Below, piece after piece: positions 59,301-62,300 of a DNA stretch of 64,000 nucleotides (position 1 is its first letter; the number at the start of each line of letters is the position of its first letter). Position numbers and translations under genes: made by a program. The DNA is from Limnohabitans sp. MORI2 (lineage in GTDB: Bacteria; Pseudomonadota; Gammaproteobacteria; Burkholderiales; Burkholderiaceae_C). The notes under the pieces are model-generated. The model did not search any database and was not told the DNA's origin. It was given only the letters and a program-made list of their open reading frames with translations. The stretch is taken from contig NZ_AP027058.1 in NCBI RefSeq assembly GCF_027925025.1, positions 1,240,001-1,304,000 on the forward strand, given 5' to 3'.

Positions 59301-62300
59301 CCGACCTAGCCATGAGTTTTGTGGATGTATTGGCATCCAGTGGTGCGATCCGTCTCACGGGTGAAACCACGGGCTTGGTGTTTGGTACCTGGCCAAATGG
59401 TTCCACCAATTTTGTAGGTAGCAAAGTGGGTGGATTGGTTGAAGCCTCCTCATCCAATATTTACTTCGACGGCAACAAGCTCGACTTCTCCGCGCCTGTC
59501 GCGGTGAAAACCACTGGCTATGTGACAGTCGAGTCGTTTAGTGATGCGTTCACCACCGCGGTGTCATTGCCTTCTACATTCACGGTTGACAGCGCAGCCA
59601 CTAGCTTCACCTTGGGCAAATCCACCAACACCGCCAACTTGACGGTGGCATCGCCCCTCACGGTCAATGGCCCCATCCATTTGTATGGCGGCAACATCAC
59701 GCTCAATGCTGCGTTGACGACCAACAACGCTACCACAGGCGATGTGTCGCTGAGTGGTGCTGACATCAACGGCGCATACAACATCAGTTTGGCTTCGGGA
59801 CGAACACTGACGGTCAACAACACCGGCAACAGCAGCGTGCTCTCAGGCGTGATTTCGGGCACTGGCGTGAGTGTGTCTAAGTTGGGCGCGGGCGTGTTGA
59901 CGCTGACCGGCAACAACACCTACACCGGCGGCACCAGCATCGACACGGGTAGCACCTTGGTGGCGGGCAATGCCGCCACATCTGGTGCGTTGGGTACAGG
60001 TGCCATCAGCAACAACGGCGTGTTGAGCTTCAAGCGTTCAGATGCCATCAGCGTGGCTGACATCATTTCTGGCTCGGGCATCGTCAAGCAAGAAGGCTCA
60101 GGCACGTTGACGCTGAGCGCCACCAACGCCTACGCGGGTGGTACGCAGGTGAACGCAGGCACCTTGGCCATCAGCACCGACCGCAACGTGGGTGCCGTGC
60201 CTTCGACCTTGGACGCAGACAACGTGTTGTTGAACGCTGGCGCCTTGCGCTTCATGACGGGCTTCACCATCTTGCAGGCCAACCGTGGCATCACCTTGGG
60301 CGCAGGCAACGGCACGCTGAGTACCGATGCCTCGGTGTCTGTGAACTACAGCGGCGTGATTGCAGGCACAGGCGGTTTGACCAAGTCTGGCTCGGGCACG
60401 TTGACGCTCACCAACGTGCAAACCTACACCGGCACCACCACCATTTCTGGTGGCATGCTGAACGTGGGTGACGGCTCGAACGACTCAGCGGCTTTGAGCG
60501 CCAACACCATCAGCATTGGCACAGGCGCCACGCTCAACTTCAACCACAACGCAGCGGTGACAGTGGCCAATGCCATCAGTGGTGCGGGTCAGATGAACAA
60601 AATCGGCACCAACACGCTCACCCTCACAGGCGTGAACAGCTATAGCGGCGCCACCGGCACAGGCACGGCAGGCGGTGTGGTGTTTGCCAACAACGCAACA
60701 CCAAGCACCAGCGGTTTTGCAGGCTCGGGCACGGTGACGATTGAACCCACCAGCAGCTTTGCCAGCGCGGTGACAGCCAACTACACCTATGCCAGCACCC
60801 TCACAGGCTTGACCTTGGGCAAGTCGGGTAACTTGACGAACATGACCTTGGACAGCGTGGTCAACATCGCCGGCCCCATCACGGTGTACGCGCCACAAAT
60901 CACGGTGAACCAAGCCCTGAGTGGCACAGGCGGCTTGACGCTCAATGGCGCATCGGTACTCAACGGCGGCAGCATCAGCACCACAGGCGCACAGGCATAC
61001 AACGGTGCGGTCACGTTGGGAGCAGCCACGATGCTGACGAGCACAGGCGCCGCTGCCATCACCTTTGGCAGCACGGTCAACGGCGGCTACACCTTGGCCG
61101 TCAACACCTCGGGCGCGACCACGTTCACAGGCGCTGTCGGCGGCAACGCAGCGTTGACCAGCCTCACCACCGATGCAGGTGGCACGGTGGCCATCAACGG
61201 CGGCGCTGTCACCACCACAGGCGCACAAATTTTCAACGAAGCTCTGAGCTTGGGTGCCAACACAGCGTTGACAGCATCTGGCGTGACCTTTGGCGCCGCC
61301 GTTCAAGGCACAGGCAGTTTGGCCGTGACAGGTGCAGCCAACCTCAACGGCGGCAGCGTGACCACCGTGGGCGCTCAAACCTACAGCAATGCAGTGAGCA
61401 TGGGCGTTGATACCAACTTAACCGCGCCGACCTTGACCTTCAACGGCGCAGTTACAGGCACTGGCTTCTTGAGCGTGCAGGGCGCCTCGAGCTTGAATGG
61501 CGGCAGCGTGAGCACCGCAGGCGCACAAACCTACAGCGGTGCCTTGAACTTGGGTATCAGCACCACGCTGACTGCGCCGAGCGTGACCTTTAGCAATACC
61601 GTGAGCGGGTCAGCCAACTTGACAGTCGCAGGTGCTGCCCACGTGAACGGTGGCAGCGTGACGACCACGGGTACGCAAACCTACAACGGTGCGGTGAGCC
61701 TGGGCACAAACACCGTGCTCACTGCCACGAAAGTGACATTCAATGATGCGGTAACAGGCACAGGCAGTTTGCATGTGGTGGGCGCAGCCGATGTGAATGG
61801 TGGCAGCCTGAACACCACTGGCGCACAAACGTATGACGGCGTGATCAATCTAGGTGCCGACACGCTCTTTGCTTCCTCAGGTGGTTTGGATGTAACCTTC
61901 AGCAGCACGCTCAACGGTGCCTACGCTTTGACGGTGAACACATCGGGCATCACCACCTTTGGTGGCGCTGTGGGTGGCACCACAGCCTTGACCAGCGTGA
62001 CCACCGATGCAGGCGGCAGCGTGGTCATCAGCGGTGGTAGCGTGCACACCACAGGCGCGCAAACCTACAGCGACGCGGTGACTTTGGGCGCGGCCACCAC
62101 GCTGCAAGGTGTGAATGTGGCCCTGATGTCCACCGTGGATGGCGCCCAAGCGCTGACCCTGAGCGACAGCGGCACCACGGTGCTGGGCGGCATCATCGGT
62201 GGCAGCACGCCGTTGCTCAGCTTGACCACCGATTCACCCACCACCGCAGCGGGCGAAACCCAGCTCAAAGCAGGCAGCATTCACGTCACCAACAACGCGG

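Larger units (their letters stand above)
45340..60920 (+). repeat. Dispersed GKxxNT...AGPIxVYGGNITVN repeat, about eight copies
   Basis: Copies near 45340 (LTVGKSGNTADITLPYSLS), 46970, 47815, 48800, 49965, 58388, 59615 and 60810. Each has L-T-x-G-K-x-x-N-T, a short variable stretch, and A-G-P-I-x-x-Y-G-G-N/S-I-x-V-N. No name known to me. Confidence 0.7.
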
